This document shows positions 59,362 to 64,000 of a stretch of DNA of 64,000 nucleotides, piece by piece. The DNA lies in contig NC_084591.1 in NCBI RefSeq assembly GCF_033807715.1, positions 28,794,590-28,858,589 on the forward strand. Direction: 5' to 3'. The translations under genes and the position numbers were made by a program. Position 1 is the stretch's first letter. Each line of letters opens with the position of its first letter. The stretch comes from Cololabis saira (lineage: Eukaryota > Chordata > Actinopteri > Beloniformes > Belonidae). The notes below the pieces were generated by a model. It was not told the DNA's origin and did not search any database. It saw only the letters and a program-made list of their open reading frames with translations.

Positions 59362-62300
59362 TATGAATGAATACTTTGACATGTGATGTCATACACCACA
59401 TTTTTAATTATGCCAAAAGGACTGCATAATAAATCACAGATATGTGTATTTCCATTTTTAAATCAATTCCCCTGTAAATCTCCATGTAAAAGGAGATACT
59501 GAGGTTATAATCATAAACCTTGTTATTCTGAGGGTACTGAACATCTTATGGTTCTGTTATCCATCATAACTTACAGATAAGGCTAGGATACAGGAAAAGT
59601 ATCCTAAATAAATGTTTGATAAGTACAGTTAAAGAGAAAATGATCTCAAAAATATCTAGTCAAGACAACACAAAATAAACTGTCTATGATACTAAAATGT
59701 ATTTCTATGAACAATTCTGCAGTAACGTTTTTCACTATCAGATAAAATAATTACATTAACCTGCTGAAGGGACTAAAGATGAAAATTAGCCGTTGGCTAT
59801 AATCTTGCATATTTACATGTATATGTTCATTAATATGTATTGTCCCTGTTATAAATAAAATAAACTCAAATAAACTCAATTGAAAGTCCGAAACCTAAAA
59901 GAAACTTTTGAACTCAAAGTTTTATGGTCCCTGAAAAATGTATAATGTTTATTACAAAGTTTGTCACCCTGTTATGAAACCACAAAGTAAAAATGTCTCC
60001 TAAAATTGAGACGTCTCATTTGTAAATACAGAGTAAGCCAGGATTGTATTTGGCAGGGGGTTGCTCTCAGTTTGATGGGTTGCTAGCGTTGCTATGGCTC
60101 CTTTCCAGAGGGGAAATTTAAGGCGAAATTAGAGGGATGTAATCTAACACTGCCCAAGCGCCGGCCAAAAACAACCTGCAGGAACTCGCTGGAGGGGACC
60201 ATTTGTAGAACTGTCAAACACACTCTGCATGCAAACTGATGCCAACCCGGGAAAGGCCTGAAAATGTTTCTGACAGATTTATAAATGAATACAGGTGCAA
60301 ATTCACTCAAACTGGCAGAGACAAAGTTCTAGTTTCCTCCCAGTGGATTGGTTGAGAGAGGTAATGTGAGTTTGAGTGGGTCCCATCCTTCATTAACCGG
60401 TGTGATGCCGACCACATCTCCATAGGGGGAACTAATAAACTCATCATACTTGGATTATGATCAGCAAGGTTATTGCTCCTACATGTTGCAGCATCTAGAT
60501 CTGCAAACACATCTTTGTAGGAACACAGAAACATGCAAGATACATGCTGTCTCCAGTGGGAGTCCTGCCCCTGTACAACAGGGATTTGGAGCATTGCTTT
60601 TATACTAAACACTCAGACACACGTTGCCCAGACTCAGCACACTGAAAGGAAAGGGTGGCTCATGTCAAAACCGAGAGCTTAAAAAAAACAGAAGGGAAAA
60701 AAAGGTCGCTGTGAGATTATGTTGGAGACGAAGTCAAATTATTCAATGAGAATCATTCCTTCTTAGATCATATGGCATGCAATTCTCACAATGTTTAATT
60801 GAGATTTGTAAATAGCAAAAAAAAAAAATGGTATTATAAAGACAGAGAAAGAAAACCACTTTCCTCTGTGAGAGCACAGTAAACTGGAGATGTATTGTAA
60901 ATGTCTCCCACACCCTGTAGATTACTTAAACATAATGGGGTCAAATTTACTGTCATCAAGTGGAAACATTTTGTTAAACAGCTCAGTCATTGTTGTGAAG
61001 AAGAAAGAGATCAGGAAGAAAAAAGTTTTCATTTCAATATTCAACGCAATATAAAAGTACATCCACATCTGCACCACAGTTGAAAAGTTTAGAACCAAGA
61101 CATTTGAGACATTTTATTAAAAATAAATATCTGAGTAATAGCGTAAGAGAGAGCATCCCAACAAGAACTACCACAAACTAGCGCAGGATGTGTACAGCAC
61201 TCGAGGAGGCGACTCACACGCTCAGAAGCGTTTAACTGTTAACATTTATTGTGCTGAACATGATTGATATCCATTAAGTTTTTGTATAGCGCTTCATTAT
61301 TTAAAGAAAACTCCAAGATCAGCCGCCCCTGATGCTTCGCTGCCGTTTGCCAGCCAACAGACGTATTTGCGGCTGTACTTTTATCTGACGTCTGAGTTTC
61401 TTTCCTGTGGGTTTGAGACTGCTGAATTCATCCTCTACACTCCAATCAGACATTAGTTCAATTTATCCTTCCTCTGTCCTATTTTTTCATTCATTATGTT
61501 TTTTGTTTGTTTGTTTGTTTTTTGTGAGCAGCGTACAAGGACTAAATCTGCAATTATACAATCACTGGTTGCATAATGATAATTAGAGAGGAAGCTTTCT
61601 CCTTGAAAATGTTGTCCCAACAGGCCCCCTTTATGCTGAGCAAACTCAACAATTTCTTTGCTCATAAATACCATAGCATCGATTAATACATTATTTACTT
61701 CTCCTGTTGTTTTTGTTTGCTTTCTTGCTTACGATGAGTCCAACCTGACGACCGGAGCAGCAGCAAGTGATGACATAAATGATCTGTGTAGTTGCTGCGA
61801 GAAGGACTTTCACAGAACCTCTCAAACTTAGATTGCTGCAGTCATCTTTGCCATTCCAATCAACTCGCTCTCTCCCTCGTCTCTCCTTCCACTGACCATC
61901 ATTCAGTCAGCCATACTGGCGTTGTGCTGCTCTGGAGCAGCTGCCTGAGAGCTTTACCCTCTCACGATGGCAGAGGAGTGCACACTGCTTCCAAGGAAGC
62001 GACACAAAAGACCCAGTTAGAACAAGACAGCTATCGGCTTCACAGCTTGCAGAGATCCACATTTCTACTGGCTCTGGTCTGAAGGTCTCAGTAATGAGCA
62101 CCATTCAACCCCCATGGCCAAGGGATGTGAGCAAAGAGACTGGAAGGGTCAGAGCATTACAGGACCTGAGAGATAAAAGGCAGTAAGAGGAGAAAGTGGA
62201 CATAATGAGAATAAGAGAGTATGAAAGAGCTCTACTGGGTTCATAGCCCAATTCACTTCTGAAAATGGTGTTTTATTTCCCTGTTCATCTGTTGAACAGA

Positions 62301-62495
62301 CTTTTAAAAAGCCTTTGGGGACTCTTGATCATAGTCTTGACCTCCACCGAGTCCTGCTGTACTGGCTGAAAACATTCTTGCCAGCTGTGACCACCATCCC
62401 ACAGAGAAAGAGGCTCCATGAGTCAAATGGAAAAAATAAACAAAAAAACAAGAAATAAGAAACTGTCCGGAAACAGGCCGAAAAGACATGTGTGA
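59362..62495. other. Intron sequence, no gene
   Basis: No exon was recognised. A tail-like TAAATAAAATAAACTCAAATA at 59851-59871, followed by AACTCAAT, may be an old LINE end. (TTTG)n runs at 61500-61520. Confidence 0.5.
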
Positions 62496-62503
62496 CTACA
62501 CAC

Positions 62504-63066
62504 TAGGGATGGGCGGTATGGACTAAAAAATGTATCACGATAATTTCTGGCATTTATCCTGATAACGATAAAAATGACGATAAAAAAAATACCAATTCAA
62601 CTCCACCTTTTCAACTATAAATCTATCTCGCTCTCAGATCCGCCATGTTTGTTACACAAAAACCTCATCAACGGGAATTTATCTTTCTTTCTTTCTTTCT
62701 TTCTGGCTCATTTCCTTCCTTCCTTCTTCCCTTCCTCTTTTCTCCCTTCCTTCCTTCTTTCCTTGTTTTCTCCCTCCCTTCCTTCCTTCCTTCCTTCCTT
62801 CCTTCCTTCCTTCCTTCCTTCCTTCCTTCCTTCCTTCCTTCCTTCCTTCCTTCCTTCCTTCCTTCCTTCCTTCCTTCCTTCCTTCCTTCCTTCCTTCCTT
62901 CCTTCCATCCTTCCTTCCTTCCTTCTTTCCTTCCTTCCTTCCTTCCTTCTGCTTTACACAAAAACATCAACGGGAATTCATCGTTTTTATCGCGAGATGA
63001 GAAATTCTTATCGTGAGGAATTTTTTTGACGGTATATCGTGAACGGTAAAATATCACCCATTCCTA
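62504..63066. mobile_element. hAT MITE with 8-bp TSD and internal TTCC microsatellite
   Basis: The inverted ends are TAGGGATGGGCGGTATGG and, reverse complement, TAGGAATGGGTGATATTT. CTACACAC flanks both ends without mismatch (62496-62503 and 63067-63074), the 8-bp duplication of hAT elements. There is no transposase frame. Half of its length is a TTCC tract, and an ACACAAAAAC...CATCAACGGGAATT segment stands on each side of that tract. Confidence 0.88.
62683..62949. repeat. (TTCC)n microsatellite with TTTC and TTCT variants
   Basis: About 265 bases of TTCC units, with TTTC units and interruptions at the left end and a near-pure core from 62776 to 62920. The long FLPSFLPS or KEGRKEGR frames are artefacts. 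Confidence 0.98.
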
Positions 63067-63074
63067 CTACACAC

Positions 63075-64000
63075 ACACACAAATCTGATGCTGCACTAAA
63101 CTAAAGCTCGGTCAAGCAACAGACCAGAGCTGTAAACGCATCGGCACTGGAGGAGCTGAAGCCAGGTCAGCGAGTTAGAGGACCAGCTCCTGAATATAAG
63201 GTGTACACTCATACACCGGGGTCAAGAGGTTTAGCAAGCAGGAGGTTAAAGAGGCAAAGAGAGGACCTGCAGAGTACTGCAAATGACAAGGAGAGGAGTG
63301 GGGAAAAGATTAGTTATTTATGCCAAAGGGAGACATGAGGGCAGCATGCCAGTGCACTGAAAACAACATATCCTTCAAAGTGGGAGGAAAAATGTGGAGA
63401 CTGGAGGATATTTGAAGGCATTTTTAACTTGGTGTAGATGTGTTTCATGTGGAGGGATGAACGTATGCTATTTGCCTAAGTGATGTGAGAAAAGAAGAGG
63501 CTAAAAGGTTAACAAATGGGGTACCGACAGGCACAGAAAGAGTGGAGGCAACAGAACATGTAAAGAATGGGGAAGATTTCTGTTCATCAATTATTTAATG
63601 TTGGAAGAAAACTCCATATAATAAGCAGTGAACCGGTGAAGACTTAACTTCACAAATCGTGTTGCTCTGTTCTTAACCATGAACATTTTTTTGCTGCAAA
63701 ATGTAATCCAAATAAAAAATGTCTTCACGACCTGAACAACTAAAACCCAAACAGCAACAGAGCATGCAGCACACTGCTCAAAAGATCAAGAGGGGTATCG
63801 ATCGAAACAGCAACGAACTGGCATCTATTTCAACATCCAGCTCACAAGATAAGTTGAAGAAAGCTCTGAGAGCTGAGAGTTAGGCAGTTCAAGCAAAGGC
63901 TACTTTGCGTGCTGCAAGAACTTTCAATCCCGCTGTGCAAACTACAAACATGAATTCCATTTAACACCTTTGTCCAAAGCTAATTTTGTGCCATGATTCC
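63075..64000. other. Intron sequence, no gene
   Basis: Nothing recognisable; the A+G content of the plus strand is raised. Confidence 0.5.

Noticed and set aside
62574..63029. Proline/serine/leucine-rich and lysine/glutamate/glycine-rich frames of 120-151 codons
   Set aside because: They are translations of the TTCC microsatellite.

Overview
The window is a stretch of a vertebrate nuclear genome, almost certainly a teleost fish and probably a percomorph. It is AT-rich and nearly free of coding sequence. It has very long CA/GT and TTCC microsatellites and a fish-type transposon load: Rex3-like and Expander-like RTE LINEs, an L2/CR1-like LINE, Tc1-like, hAT, PIF/Harbinger and TTAA-type elements, and a tRNA-headed SINE. 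No bacterial gene, operon, CRISPR array, rRNA or intact tRNA gene was found.

The only host coding sequence I can support is one 95-nt exon on the minus strand at 19924-20018. It encodes the start of the kinase domain (VAIK lysine included) of a BRSK/SAD kinase, most likely brsk2. The polypyrimidine tract, AG acceptor, GT donor and reading phase all fit. The gene therefore runs right to left. Positions 20019-64000 are the upstream (5') intron of this exon, at least 44 kb, and 1-19923 is the downstream intron, at least 19.9 kb. I did not find the exons on either side in the window.

Layout. 1-7120: unique intron sequence. 7121-8190: SINE plus a 0.7-kb family repeat between AAT microsatellites. 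9086-9400: decayed RTE LINE. 13000-14405: Rex3-like LINE with an apparent inversion, interrupted by a TA-target MITE. 14488-14874: poly(A)-tailed retroelement with a 16-bp target duplication (a second copy lies at 43384-43770). 15296-15429: CA tract. 19434-19573: LINE tail. 24114-24743: TTAA element carrying a 50-bp minisatellite. 28143-29763: dead Tc1 copy with a nested insert. 31241-31281: perfect 41-nt palindrome. 39335-39408: RTE tail. 44050-44420: second Tc1-like relic. 46306-47046: Rex3-like LINE end. 47560-50551: two PIF/Harbinger elements as a 3-kb inverted repeat. 51020-51770: LINE 3' end. 53840-53963: GT tract. 57988-59353: internally deleted hAT with a nested MITE. 62504-63066: hAT MITE carrying a TTCC microsatellite.

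The most unusual structures are the head-to-head Harbinger pair, whose arms differ by a clean 142-bp deletion that removes most of a nested MITE, and two DNA transposons that carry amplified tandem repeats inside intact, target-duplicated ends. Repeat family names rest on recalled family features and could not be checked by database search.
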